Positions 56,367-64,000 of a DNA stretch of 64,000 bases are shown here, in pieces; position 1 is the stretch's first letter; each line of letters begins with the position of its first letter. The stretch is from assembly GCA_947499715.1 (NCBI GenBank), contig CANMPL010000002.1, positions 470,467-534,466 on the forward strand, read 5' to 3'. Source of the stretch: an uncultured Paracoccaceae bacterium (lineage in GTDB: Bacteria; Pseudomonadota; Alphaproteobacteria; Rhodobacterales; Rhodobacteraceae). Position numbers and translations under genes: made by a program. The notes under the pieces are model-generated. The model worked only from the letters and a program-made list of their open reading frames with translations. It did not search any database and was not told where the DNA came from.

Positions 56367-57611
56367 TTATCCAGCTTCGGCGACTTCGGCCTGATTGACC
56401 GCGTGCACCGATTGCGCCAGCTTCAGTACTTCTTTGCGTAGGGCGTTCTTGGGGATCGAGACGCCAAGCGGGCTGCCGTGATCGGCGGTTTGTGGCACCG
56501 GCTTGCCACCGTCTGGCATCTGCACTTCGATGGAAATGCCAAGGCTTTCGGCCAAACGCTTGACCCGGCTCTTGCCGTTCAGATCGGTAAAGCCCGGCGC
56601 ACGGTTCAGGACAAAGCGCAGCTTATCAAAAGGAAGATCCTCTGATTGCAGCGCACGTTTCAGACGCAGCGTGTTCTGGGCAGAGCGCATTTCGAGTTCG
56701 ATCGTGGCAAAGTAGACATGCGCGGCTTCCAGCACGGCCTGGCTCCACTCGACCATGGTCGAGGGCATGTCGATCACGACGTAATCAAAGTTGGTGCGCG
56801 CCACCTCGATGATGCGGCTGATGTCCTCGCTCGAAACCAGATCCAAGGGGATCATGTCGGTGGGCGAAGTCAACACGTGCAGCTTTTGTTCGTAAGACAA
56901 AAGCGCCTGCATAAAGCTTTCGCTGTCCATCGCTTCGGTGTCGGACAAAAGTTCCAGCACCGTTTCGCGACGCGGCAGATCCAGATAGGTCGATGTGGTG
57001 CCGAATTGCAGATCAAGATCAAGCAGACAGACGCGCGGCGGGTTGTCTTTTTCGATATTGGCGAGTTCCCAAGCCAGGTTGACCGCCAAAGTGGTCGCAC
57101 CTGTGCCGCCGGCCATGCCGTGCACAGCGATCAACACACCTTCGTGGTCACCGGTTGCCTTGAGCTTATTCTGCAGCTCTGGCGCGACGGGCACCTCTTC
57201 CGGGGGGGTCAACACGCGTTCAATGGCGTTGGCGAGTTCATCTTCTGGCAGCGGGTAGGGGACAAATTCGTCACCACCTTCGCGCAGCAATTGGTGCAAT
57301 GAGGCAGGGCTGACATCTTCGGTGATCAAGATCACCTTGATGCCTTTTTCCTTGGCCGCACCAATGACGGCGCGGATCTGGTCAAGGTTGCTTTCGTCTT
57401 CCTGATCCATTGCGATGGCGAGAAACTGGAGGTTATCCGCATCCGGTTGCGACAAGAAGGGCAGGGCGTCGGCAAAACCTAGGTCACCCCAGCTTTCGCC
57501 CAATGCCGTTTCCATATCCTCAATCAGCAAATCAAAGATTTGCACGTCCCTGCTGACAGTACAGGCGACAATTGCCGGGCTTTCGGTTTTCACTTGTGCG
57601 TTGCTGCTCAT
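56367..57611 (-). CDS. tadZ: TadZ/CpaE pilus localisation protein
   Basis: 414 residues from the ATG at 57611. Receiver-like N-terminal domain (to about 130) without an obvious phosphorylatable Asp, then a MinD/ParA-like ATPase with a deviant P-loop GMAGGTGATT at 165-174, lacking the GK lysine, as is common in CpaE. Likely places the pilus machine at the pole. The upstream 17-codon extension is not homologous and is left out. Confidence 0.92.
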   Translation of the reverse strand: MSSNAQVKTESPAIVACTVSRDVQIFDLLIEDMETALGESWGDLGFADALPFLSQPDADNLQFLAIAMDQEDESNLDQIRAVIGAAKEKGIKVILITEDVSPASLHQLLREGGDEFVPYPLPEDELANAIERVLTPPEEVPVAPELQNKLKATGDHEGVLIAVHGMAGGTGATTLAVNLAWELANIEKDNPPRVCLLDLDLQFGTTSTYLDLPRRETVLELLSDTEAMDSESFMQALLSYEQKLHVLTSPTDMIPLDLVSSEDISRIIEVARTNFDYVVIDMPSTMVEWSQAVLEAAHVYFATIELEMRSAQNTLRLKRALQSEDLPFDKLRFVLNRAPGFTDLNGKSRVKRLAESLGISIEVQMPDGGKPVPQTADHGSPLGVSIPKNALRKEVLKLAQSVHAVNQAEVAEAG

Positions 57612-57832
57612 AGCCTTGCGTCCTTTTAAACTCACGAGGGAGCATCGGGACGATATCGCCAAAGGGTTAAGGCCCCGTCACGATCCGTCATCCTCTGCCC
57701 ACTCCCCCGGTTAACCCGAGGCAGAGTGGTCCCATGAGGCGTTTGTCGCGGAGAAACGTGGCGGGATTTGGACAAAAAGATCGTAATTGTGCGGTATCTT
57801 GCGACGATCAGGGTCAGAAGGGCAGAAATGTT

Positions 57833-57857
57833 TACGCCCGCGACATGCGCGGGCGTA
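57833..57857 (-). terminator. Stem-loop after the OmpA-like gene
   Basis: TACGCCCGCG-ACATG-CGCGGGCGTA, ten-base perfect stem about 25 bases past the stop, no T-run. Confidence 0.6.
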
Positions 57858-57863
57858 TCAGTC

Positions 57864-57878
57864 TTAACAATGTCTTAA
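57864..57878. promoter_or_regulatory. CtrA-type site TTAA-N7-TTAA
   Basis: TTAACAATGTCTTAA matches the alphaproteobacterial CtrA consensus exactly. It lies four bases beyond the OmpA-like stop and about 255 bp upstream of tadZ. Confidence 0.4.
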
Positions 57879-57881
57879 GGG

Positions 57882-58553
57882 TTATTGGCCTTCGCCGCCC
57901 CCACCACCGCCCGAACCGCCTTCGGTCGTTGCGGTGTTATTTTCCTGCACGGCACTTTGCACGTAGTCGCGGAAAACGATCTCGGCGTATTTGCCATTCA
58001 GCACAGTGGGGTGATTCTTTACGAAACCTGACACCTCTGTGACGGTGCGGCGGTTCTCGCGGCTTTGACCGGCTGTGTTGATCACAGGCCGTGTTTCACC
58101 GAAAGAGGCGACCGCCTCGAGCCGCGAACGGCTGATGCCTTGCGCTACCAGGAAGTTCACCGCAGCATTTGCGCGGGACAGGCCCAGACGCTTGTTATAG
58201 GCCGCAGAGCCAACCAGATCGGTGTGGCCAAAGACCTTAAAGCGCACTTCGGGGAACTGCTTGATCCAGGCCGCTTGCTGACGAAGCGTGTTTTGCGCCC
58301 CGGCATCTAGTGCGGCCGAGTTGAACGCAAAGTTAATCGTTGCGTTCACTTCGCCATCAAACCGGCGGGCAAGTCCGGTGGTGTAACCGGCCGCGCCTGT
58401 CTGAACGAGCATGTTGTTCATCGAGGCGTTGCCAAAGTTCCCGCCGTCGATCTGCGTTCCGGCCTCGCGGTAGAAGGAGGACCCGGAGGTGCCTGCTTCG
58501 TTACACCCGGCCAGAAGCGCCGTCGCGGCTGCCGCTGTCAGAAGATACTTCAT
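57882..58553 (-). CDS. OmpA-family lipoprotein of the tad locus
   Basis: 223 residues. Lipobox ALLAGC (Cys17) and a C-terminal OmpA-like peptidoglycan-binding domain (FKVFGHTDLVGSAAYNKRLGLSRA), ending in a Gly-rich tail. Anchors the pilus secretin to the wall, by position. Eighteen bases behind the secretin gene. Confidence 0.88.
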   Translation of the reverse strand: MKYLLTAAAATALLAGCNEAGTSGSSFYREAGTQIDGGNFGNASMNNMLVQTGAAGYTTGLARRFDGEVNATINFAFNSAALDAGAQNTLRQQAAWIKQFPEVRFKVFGHTDLVGSAAYNKRLGLSRANAAVNFLVAQGISRSRLEAVASFGETRPVINTAGQSRENRRTVTEVSGFVKNHPTVLNGKYAEIVFRDYVQSAVQENNTATTEGGSGGGGGGEGQ

Positions 58554-58571
58554 CGCGTCGCTCCCTTTTCT

Positions 58572-59999
58572 TTATTCGTCAAGCACATAGCCGTAGGACC
58601 CGCTAAAGTCCTGACGCGCAACTTCGCCAGCGCCACCGGTTGTCGGTGCGTTTTCAGCGGCGACACGACCAAAGAGGAACAAGTCCTTTTCGCTTGGCGG
58701 CTGCACACGGTCCGTGGGCAGGGCCAAAGCCTCACCACGGGTCGGTGTGACAAGATGTGGCGTGACGATGATGACCAGCTCTGTCTGGCTGCGCGCGTAT
58801 TGCGCAGAGCGGAACAAAGAGCCAAGCACTGGGATGTCGCCAACCCAAGGCACCTGACCGTTCAGATCGGTGAAGTCATCCTGCAAAAGGCCAGCAATTG
58901 CAAAGCTTTCGCCGTCGCGCATCTCGACCGTGGTCGATGTTTCGCGACGTTTGAAGGCGTCAATCGAGAAGCCGTTGATCGTGATGCCGTTTGTGGCGTC
59001 GATCGAAGACACAGCGGCAACCATTTCCAGGTTGATGATGTCGCCATCAACAACGCGGGGGGTGAAGTTCAGCTCAACACCAAATGGTTTGTACTGCACG
59101 CTGATTGCACCGTCTTCCTGGCTGACAGGCACAGGATATTCGCCACCGGCGAGAAACTTGGCCTCTTGCCCTGAAAGAGCTGTCAGATTGGGTTCTGCCA
59201 GTGTGCGGACCACGCCGCGTGCCTCAAGCGCTTCCAAAAGGATGCCGACTTCGACGCCCCCGGCGTTGAAGCCAAAGAGGAAAGCGCCGTTCGCGTCGTT
59301 CACACCTGGCACTTGCGCGCCGAACGCATTGCTAAGCGCGCCTGAGTTGTTGAGAGAGTTGGTGCCCGCAGCGAGGCCAAGATCACCACTCAGCGCTGTG
59401 CCTTGCACACCGATCGAGGATGATAGCGATTTGCTGACGGAGCGCTGCATCTCTGCAAACCGCACTTTGAGCATCACTTGCTGGGTGCCACCGACCGTCA
59501 TCAGGTTCGAGACACGCTCTGGTGCATAGCGTTGTGCCAGCTCCAGCGCCCGATCCAGCCGCGCGATGCTGCTGACGGTGCCGGACAGCACGATGCCGTT
59601 GTTGGCGGTGCGGACTTCAATGTTCTCGCCGGGCAGGATCTGCGTCAGGCGTTCCTTGAATTCTGCAATATCAGGGGTCACGTGCACATCGACGTTGGTA
59701 ATCAAGCGCCCATCAGCGCCCAAAAGGGTCAATGTGGTGCGTCCCGGTTCCTTGCCGAGCACGTAGATCGTGCGGTCCGACAAGGATGAAATGTCAGCAA
59801 TGCCGGGATTGGCGATGCTGAGTTCGGTGAAGGGGACGTCACTTTCGACGACCACAGCCCGATTCATCGGAACATTTAATGCACTAGAAGGAGAACCGCG
59901 CATAACGCGCAGTGTTTCTGCTGGTGCGAACGTTGGCGCAGTAGTCAATGCCAACGTCAAGCCGGTCAATGCCGCCTTTAGGAATCTGTCATATGTCAT
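58572..59999 (-). CDS. rcpA: Pilus secretin (RcpA/CpaC)
   Basis: 475 residues. Signal peptide ending TFAPAE; N-terminal domain (to about 90), a BON-like stretch (IEVRTANNGIVLSGTVSSIARLD region, residues 123-146), secretin core with VPWVGDIPVLGSLFRS and LVIIVTPHLVTP near residue 380-420. Outer-membrane channel for the Flp pilus. Confidence 0.94.
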   Translation of the reverse strand: MTYDRFLKAALTGLTLALTTAPTFAPAETLRVMRGSPSSALNVPMNRAVVVESDVPFTELSIANPGIADISSLSDRTIYVLGKEPGRTTLTLLGADGRLITNVDVHVTPDIAEFKERLTQILPGENIEVRTANNGIVLSGTVSSIARLDRALELAQRYAPERVSNLMTVGGTQQVMLKVRFAEMQRSVSKSLSSSIGVQGTALSGDLGLAAGTNSLNNSGALSNAFGAQVPGVNDANGAFLFGFNAGGVEVGILLEALEARGVVRTLAEPNLTALSGQEAKFLAGGEYPVPVSQEDGAISVQYKPFGVELNFTPRVVDGDIINLEMVAAVSSIDATNGITINGFSIDAFKRRETSTTVEMRDGESFAIAGLLQDDFTDLNGQVPWVGDIPVLGSLFRSAQYARSQTELVIIVTPHLVTPTRGEALALPTDRVQPPSEKDLFLFGRVAAENAPTTGGAGEVARQDFSGSYGYVLDE

Positions 60000-60212
60000 A
60001 AGTGACCTGCCTCTCCGATCACGCCTCGTACGTGGAGATTATTCTCCATCATTACGGCGACCATGCATCGGGTGCGCATTTATTGCAAGAATCAATGCCT
60101 TGCGGGGTGGTCTTTATGTGGACAACTGGCAACAGGTCATGATTCGCAAAGGCGAAGGGCGCGGTGCATTTCAGCGCCGCGCCCTTGAAATTGTTGAAAA
60201 AGTTTACGTCGC
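60000..60212. other. Intergenic region between cpaB and the secretin
   Basis: 213 bp holding a hairpin after cpaB (60155-60186). Beyond it an AT-rich stretch near 60045; nothing else recognised. Confidence 0.4.
60155..60186 (-). terminator. Stem-loop after cpaB
   Basis: AAGGGCGCGG, 12-base loop, CCGCGCCCTT about 25 bases past the cpaB stop; weak T-run on the minus strand. May attenuate transcription into the secretin gene. Confidence 0.55.
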
Positions 60213-61079
60213 CTAGTTGGTGCAGGGGATCGGAATTTCGACCACTTCTGCGCCGCGACGTGTGCGGATTGTACAGGCCTGCACCGGTGCTGGCATCGCG
60301 GGAGCCGCCTCTGGTGCCATCTGTTCCAGTCCAAGAAGCGACGCTTGGTCAACTTCGACGACGCTGGCTTCGGTGGTGTCACCGGTGCCGACGAGCGACA
60401 TGGACAGCGTTCCGGTTGCCTGAAGCTGGGCCAGACCAAGGACGTCGTTCTGGCTCACCTGAACGGTCAGGGTGCGCGGGATTTCGTCGTTTTCAAGTTC
60501 CGTGTCGGTCGACTGGTTCACGGCGATCAATTCAACACCGTTCTGGATACGGCGGGTAATCTCGCGGCTTTCGCCGTAAACGCCACCACCGACAGTTCCT
60601 GTCCAGTAAACATCGACGCGGTCACCGGGGCGGACAAAGCTGGACACACCGGATGCCGAACCAATGTTAATCTCGAAGGCGCGCATACCTGGTTTGAGGC
60701 TTTGGGTGATGCCCGCCTTTTCACCTGCGTCAGTGACCTTCGAGGCCAGCACCGGTTCGTTGGCGATCATTGCGCGGGTTGCGGCGCGTGGCTGTTCTGC
60801 GCCAAGCGGGAAAAGTTCGGCTTCGGTTTTGAAGACACCTTCAGGCAGGAAGTCGACCGCGTATTGGATCACTGCCACATCTTCGGCGGTGATCGGTTCG
60901 CCATATGCAACGTCGCGGTTCACCGCATAGACGTCAATTGTGGCCACAGATGCCTGAGCGCGCTGACGCTCTGCAATCAACGCGGCTTCTTGATCGGTCA
61001 TGTAGTTCTTGACCATGTAGACGGCGAAACCCGCCAAACCCATGCCTAGAACCAATACCAGTCCAAATACTGCGCGCAT
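60213..61079 (-). CDS. cpaB: Flp pilus assembly protein CpaB (RcpC)
   Basis: 288 residues. N-terminal membrane segment (VFGLVLVLGMGLAGFAVYMV), SAF domain (YGEPITAEDVAVIQ and FVRPGDRVDVYWTG near residues 60 and 145) and a C-terminal domain ending IPIPCTN. Periplasmic partner of the secretin. Confidence 0.93.
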   Translation of the reverse strand: MRAVFGLVLVLGMGLAGFAVYMVKNYMTDQEAALIAERQRAQASVATIDVYAVNRDVAYGEPITAEDVAVIQYAVDFLPEGVFKTEAELFPLGAEQPRAATRAMIANEPVLASKVTDAGEKAGITQSLKPGMRAFEINIGSASGVSSFVRPGDRVDVYWTGTVGGGVYGESREITRRIQNGVELIAVNQSTDTELENDEIPRTLTVQVSQNDVLGLAQLQATGTLSMSLVGTGDTTEASVVEVDQASLLGLEQMAPEAAPAMPAPVQACTIRTRRGAEVVEIPIPCTN

Positions 61080-61141
61080 TGTCGTACCTCGTTTCTTTTA
61101 CTGTCGTCGGATTTGACCGAACGGACGTTAGATCGTTACTG

Positions 61142-61156
61142 CCCAAGGATCTTGGG
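61142..61156 (-). other. Small stem-loop between pilin and cpaB
   Basis: CCCAAG-GAT-CTTGGG, five bases past the pilin stop; no T-run. May set the pilin:cpaB ratio. Confidence 0.35.
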
Positions 61157-61161
61157 AATGA

Positions 61162-61341
61162 TTATGGCGTGGCCATCGCGGCAACATGATTGCCAATGTC
61201 GTCGCCGCCGTCGATTGCACCGTCTTTTACAAGAGTCGCTACGACGCCTGCGAAAAGCATGATACCTGCGGTCAAGACGACCCAATCCACTGAGATCGCA
61301 CCTTCTTCTTCAGCGCGAAAATTTTTGACTTTCTGCCACAT
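61162..61341 (-). CDS. flp: Divergent Flp-family pilin
   Basis: 59 residues (ATG at 61341, MWQKVKNF; a start four codons earlier is less likely). Short leader ending EEEG, cleavage Gly14/Ala15, then AISVDWVVLTAGIM. Clearly related to the two other pilins but with a different C-terminal half (VKDGAIDGGDDIGNHVAAM). Possibly a minor pilin. Confidence 0.85.
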   Translation of the reverse strand: MWQKVKNFRAEEEGAISVDWVVLTAGIMLFAGVVATLVKDGAIDGGDDIGNHVAAMATP

Positions 61342-61456
61342 CTTGGGCCTCACTTCTTAAAACACGCCTCATGGCTATCGTGGGATTGCGGCTCGTTCGT
61401 GGCGCAGACCGGACTTTTTGGCGAAATTCATGCGGATTTTAGTCAACTCCGACGCG

Positions 61457-61485
61457 AAAGGCCGCGCCCGGTGGGGCACGGCCTT
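61457..61485 (-). terminator. Terminator-like hairpin after second pilin
   Basis: AAAGGCCGCGCCC, three-base loop, GGGGCACGGCCTTT: about 12 paired bases with one mismatch, 20 bases past the pilin stop. Confidence 0.6.
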
Positions 61486-61504
61486 TGCAATTCGTGGGGG
61501 TCGT

Positions 61505-61684
61505 TTAGGGTGTGACCATCGCGGTCATGTCACCACCAAGGTCAGTCGCCAACGCTGTGGTGCCGCCTTTGACGGATGTGCCAACAACCAGGCCAAGTGC
61601 GACGATGGCCGCAGTCAGGACAACCCAGTCAACTGTGACTGCACCGTCTTCGTCGTTCCGGAAATTTTTGAAAAACTGCCGCAT
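61505..61684 (-). CDS. flp: Flp pilin
   Basis: 59 residues from the ATG at 61684 (MRQFFKNFRNDEDG). Prepilin cleavage expected at Gly14/Ala15 before AVTVDWVVLTAAIVALGLVV; Asp at +5 instead of Glu and Trp instead of Tyr. Close paralogue of the pilin at 61834-62013. Confidence 0.9.
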   Translation of the reverse strand: MRQFFKNFRNDEDGAVTVDWVVLTAAIVALGLVVGTSVKGGTTALATDLGGDMTAMVTP

Positions 61685-61779
61685 GACAGAGCTCCTTATA
61701 TAATGTGTGTGCGCAAATCGCGGGGTGCGCCCGTGTGGGGCCAAGTCAATTTGCGGCGCCTGACAGCAGCGTCAGGCAT

Positions 61780-61811
61780 AAAAAAGGCCGCACCACATTC
61801 ATGGTGCGGCC
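61780..61811 (-). terminator. Rho-independent terminator after the first pilin
   Basis: GGCCGCACCA-TGAATG-TGGTGCGGCC followed on the minus strand by TTTTTT. Ten-base perfect stem, 22 bases past the stop. It should make the first pilin a largely separate, abundant transcript. Confidence 0.93.
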
Positions 61812-61833
61812 AATCATCGTCAAAGTGCGATGA

Positions 61834-62013
61834 TTATGGTGTAACCTGTGCGGTCAGGTCAGCGCCAACGTCGGCGGCCAGAGTAGTTGCGCCACCCTTA
61901 ACGGATGTACCTACAACCAGGCCCAGAGCCACGATTGCAGCTGTCAGCACAACCCAGTCAACTGTGACTGCGCCGTCTTCGTCGTTGCGGAAGTTTTTGA
62001 TAAAGTTAAGCAT
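61834..62013 (-). CDS. flp: Flp pilin (probable major subunit)
   Basis: 59 residues, ATG at 62013 preceded by GAGGAGGG, the strongest ribosome binding site in the window. MLNFIKNFRNDEDG leader, then AVTVDWVVLTAAIVALG and a C-terminus TTLAADVGADLTAQVTP. Own terminator follows, so it is likely the major pilin. First gene of the tad locus. Confidence 0.93.
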   Translation of the reverse strand: MLNFIKNFRNDEDGAVTVDWVVLTAAIVALGLVVGTSVKGGATTLAADVGADLTAQVTP

Positions 62014-62365
62014 GTTGTTCCCTCCTCAGGGTATTTACTCGTTTCAGTTCACCGCGGCGGATCATCTCGAACCGGCCTCTTGTTGGCCCGATCCCCGACT
62101 TGGATGAGGACATATAGCCCCCTGATTGGGGCATGATTTGGGCTGGTTTCGTGCAATTTTGGGAGGCATGCGATTTTTTGGGAAAATAAACGTAAGCTTC
62201 TGAAATATAACGATTTAAAAATTATAAATTTGTTTATCTTCTCGTCTGGGCGTTGCTGGTTTGCTGCGAATGGCGCCCAATTTGGCTGATTGTTTCACAA
62301 ATCGTGGTTTATGGCCGATGAATCTGCGAGTCTGATCGCAATAAAAACCGTTGAGGCGGAAAAAA
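62014..62365. other. 352-bp divergent region between pilin and transglycosylase
   Basis: Long leader of the pilin gene, a hairpin GCCCC-CTGATT-GGGGC (62117-62132) and a markedly AT-rich block at about 62165-62240. It should hold the tad promoter; I could not fix -35/-10 boxes. Confidence 0.5.
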
Positions 62366-63175
62366 ATGCAGGCGATTAAACGAACCATTAGGGCTTTGGC
62401 CCTTTTGATCTGTGCGAATCCGGCTTTTGCAGAGGATTCGCGACTACAGCCCGACTTTACCTTTAAGCGGGTCACTGTGCCGTCGGGCAGCAGCGGCAAC
62501 CGTATTACCGTGCAGGTCGATCCAACAGCCGCACCAGCGACGGTGGCACCGACACCCGGTGCCCCACCTGCGCTACAGCTTACCGGGTTGGAATGGTTCT
62601 GGCAGGATGTCTCGCCTGATCTGGAAGACAGCGGGCCGGGACGTCTGGAACAGGCGATCCTTGCGATGAGCGGCGCACCTGCGGGCAAAGGCGTGCCCGC
62701 ACCAAGGTTGCAGACCTTACAAGGGATCGCACAGGCGCATGGCCTCGATATTCTGCGCGAGACGGTGGGGACGGATGTCTCTCCTGCGCTGGTCCTGGCG
62801 CTGATCGCAATTGAGAGTTCCGGCCAGACGGATGCCACAAGCAGCGCGGGCGCACATGGTTTGATGCAATTGATGCCTGCGACGGCGGCGCGCTTTGGCG
62901 TGACCGACACAAGCGACCCAGCGCAGAACATCAAAGGTGGCGTGGCTTATCTATCGTGGCTGATGCAGCACTTTGACGGTGACCCGATCTTGGTGCTGGC
63001 GGGATATAATGCTGGCGAAGGGTCCGTGCGGGACCACGCGGGCGTGCCACCATACCCAGAGACCCGCGCTTATGTGCCCAAGGTGCTTGCGGCATTTAAT
63101 GTGGCAAAAGGGCTTTGCCAGACGCCTCCACAGCTTGTCAGCGATGGCTGCGTCTTTGCTGTGAATGAATCCTGA
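62366..63175 (+). CDS. Lytic transglycosylase (SLT domain)
   Basis: 269 residues from the ATG at 62366 with GAGGCGGA upstream. Signal peptide ending NPAFA. SLT domain with catalytic Glu near residue 150 in ALIAIESSGQTDATSSAGA, GLMQLMPATAARFGV and VLAGYNAGEGSV. Cuts peptidoglycan. It is divergent from the pilins; similar enzymes open the wall for envelope machines, so a role with the tad pilus is possible. Confidence 0.92.
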   Translation: MQAIKRTIRALALLICANPAFAEDSRLQPDFTFKRVTVPSGSSGNRITVQVDPTAAPATVAPTPGAPPALQLTGLEWFWQDVSPDLEDSGPGRLEQAILAMSGAPAGKGVPAPRLQTLQGIAQAHGLDILRETVGTDVSPALVLALIAIESSGQTDATSSAGAHGLMQLMPATAARFGVTDTSDPAQNIKGGVAYLSWLMQHFDGDPILVLAGYNAGEGSVRDHAGVPPYPETRAYVPKVLAAFNVAKGLCQTPPQLVSDGCVFAVNES

Positions 63176-63199
63176 CGGCAGTATCCGTGGCGGGGGCGG

Positions 63200-63235
63200 A
63201 TGCCTCCGGCGGGGATATTTGAGGCCAAAAGAAGC
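63200..63235 (+). repeat. Dispersed repeat element, copy E
   Basis: ATGCCTCCGGCGGGGATATT then TGAGGCCAAAAGAAG, in the 69-bp gap between the transglycosylase and the convergent GNAT gene. Confidence 0.8.
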
Positions 63236-63244
63236 CCGGACACA

Positions 63245-63535
63245 TCAGACGTCAAAGAGGTCGGCCCATTCAGGATGCTTACGGCGTTGTGCGTTCACGA
63301 AGGGGCAAAGCGGGACGATCTTGAACCCCTCTGCACGGGCATCGGCCAGCATAGCCTCGAGCAGGCGCACGCCTACGCCGGTTCCTTCATGGCCCGTGGC
63401 CACGTCAGTATGATCGGCGATCACAGTTTGTGGTGACAATATAGAGTAGGACAGCTCGCTTTCGCCGTCTGCATGGCGGATGACATAGCGGCCTTTGGTT
63501 TCGGTGACCTCGCGGGTGATGGTTTCTTCAGTCAT
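63245..63535 (-). CDS. GNAT-type N-acetyltransferase, YjdJ-like
   Basis: 96 residues from the ATG at 63535. Single compact domain of the COG2388 type: HTDVATGHEGTGVGVRLLEA for acetyl-CoA binding and the ending KIVPLCPFVNAQRRKHPEW with a likely catalytic cysteine. Substrate unknown. Start overlaps the thioesterase end by eight bases. Confidence 0.9.
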   Translation of the reverse strand: MTEETITREVTETKGRYVIRHADGESELSYSILSPQTVIADHTDVATGHEGTGVGVRLLEAMLADARAEGFKIVPLCPFVNAQRRKHPEWADLFDV

Positions 63536-63929
63536 GGATGCCCCTTTCCGGCAGCGCACGGGTCACGCCGGATTCGGCGATGGCGACGAATGTGAAATCG
63601 CCTTCGGTCACCATGGATTGTTCACCGGTGCGCTGGCGGCGCACCCAGGCCTCTATATGCATGGTGATAGATGTGCGACCGGTGCGGATGATCGTGCTGT
63701 AAACCGAAAAAAGGTCGCCAACGAGGACGGGGGCGTGAAACCGCAGCGCCTCGATCGCGACGGTGGCGGCCCGGCCTTGGGCGCGCTGCTGCGCAGTGAT
63801 CCCGGCGGCAAGGTCCATTTGGCTGACGACCCAGCCGCCAAATATGTCGCCGCCCGAATTGGTATCAGCGGGCATGGCGACGGTTTGAAGGGTCAATTCG
63901 CCTTCGGGTTTGGTTTGCAGATCAGACAA
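63528..63929 (-). CDS. yciA: Acyl-CoA thioesterase, YciA type
   Basis: 133 residues, hotdog fold. PADTNSGGDIFGGWVVSQMD with the catalytic Asp of the YciA/BACH class; C-terminal part EGDFTFVAIAESG. TTG start overlaps the upstream CoA-transferase stop by eight bases (TTGTCTGA). Confidence 0.9.
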   Translation of the reverse strand: MSDLQTKPEGELTLQTVAMPADTNSGGDIFGGWVVSQMDLAAGITAQQRAQGRAATVAIEALRFHAPVLVGDLFSVYSTIIRTGRTSITMHIEAWVRRQRTGEQSMVTEGDFTFVAIAESGVTRALPERGIHD

Positions 63930-64000
63930 TTGTCGCGTCCGTTGCGTTTTTGATGTCCTGCTCGGTCACGCCGTCGGCGCATTCGACGATTTGCAACCCG
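63922..64000 (-). CDS. scoB: CoA-transferase subunit B, C-terminal end (partial)
   Basis: Only the last 25 codons are inside the window, ending LQIVECADGVTEQDIKNATD and ATIV. This tail fits the B subunit of 3-oxoacid (succinyl-CoA:acetoacetate) CoA-transferase. Coupled to yciA by overlap. Confidence 0.6.
   Translation of the reverse strand, partial: GLQIVECADGVTEQDIKNATDATIV

Larger units (their letters stand above)
57612..57881. other. 270-bp gap between tadZ and the OmpA-like gene
   Basis: Holds the hairpin at 57833-57857, the TTAA-N7-TTAA site at 57864-57878 and an inverted repeat CTCTGCC/GGCAGAG near 57697-57727. Probably carries a second promoter of the tad locus for tadZ onward; no clear boxes identified. 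Confidence 0.4.

Noticed and set aside
62140..62154. GG-N10-GC pattern resembling a sigma-54 promoter (plus strand)
   Set aside because: Rest of the consensus is poor and the distance to the transglycosylase start is about 210 bases.
1..64000. tRNA, rRNA, CRISPR, prophage or complete insertion sequence
   Set aside because: None recognised by reading both strands; short or divergent tRNA genes would need a covariance search to exclude fully.

Overview
The window reads as chromosomal DNA of an alphaproteobacterium of the family Rhodobacteraceae, most likely the roseobacter group. This rests on the GC-rich coding style, the purine (xanthine dehydrogenase plus BMP-type ABC transporter) cluster, homospermidine synthase, bacterial phosphatidylcholine synthase, a VPLPA-CTERM surface protein, the ybgC-tolQRAB-pal-ybgF order, and a tad pilus locus with 59-residue Flp pilins carrying Asp-Trp instead of Glu-Tyr. 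I found no rRNA, tRNA, CRISPR array, prophage or intact insertion sequence. Genus and species cannot be decided from what I can see.

Layout. 1-9036 (minus): one long purine operon, xdhA-xdhB-xdhC followed by ABC ATPase, two permeases and a substrate-binding protein cut by the left edge; the first four genes are chained by ATGA overlaps. 9197-10374: a VOC protein and an ArsR/SRPBCC pair. 10491-20289 (plus): dnaE, a lipoprotein, a VPLPA-CTERM protein, homospermidine synthase, hisC-tyrA and an extensin-like protein. 20602-25255: ileS, a thioesterase, ogt and an EamA permease. 25252-28494 (minus): pcs, xerC, a DUF484 gene and a fructose-6-phosphate aldolase-like transaldolase. 28808-31000: priA. 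31001-33950: a probable accessory insert with an unknown propeller-like protein and a TauE/SafE permease. 33953-40794: ybgC, tolQ, tolR, tolA, tolB, pal, ybgF, tilS. 40903-46348: ftsH, a MOSC protein, fhs and folD (one-carbon metabolism). 46345-49483 (minus): the ligase-associated DNA repair pair pdeM and Lhr-type helicase. 49580-62013 (minus): the tad locus, from three Flp pilins through cpaB, secretin, OmpA-like lipoprotein, tadZ, tadA, tadB, tadC, two TPR lipoproteins and prepilin peptidase to an AAA+ ATPase. 62366-64000: a lytic transglycosylase, then a GNAT protein, a YciA thioesterase and the tail of a CoA-transferase B subunit.

Beyond the genes, three kinds of short repeated DNA stand out. 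(1) A dispersed element with core CCTCCGGCGGGGATATTT followed by GGCCAAAAGAAG occurs five times, once in frame inside xdhB and once supplying the apparent ribosome binding site of folD. (2) Contiguous 11-bp repeats with consensus ACCCATGCACA occur at two sites, each upstream of a DNA-processing gene set (lhr-pdeM and DUF484-xerC). (3) A 25-bp identical REP-like hairpin sequence occurs in inverted orientation on either side of the priA/accessory segment. These, and the unexplained AAA+ ATPase at the end of the tad locus, are the best candidates for something not yet described.
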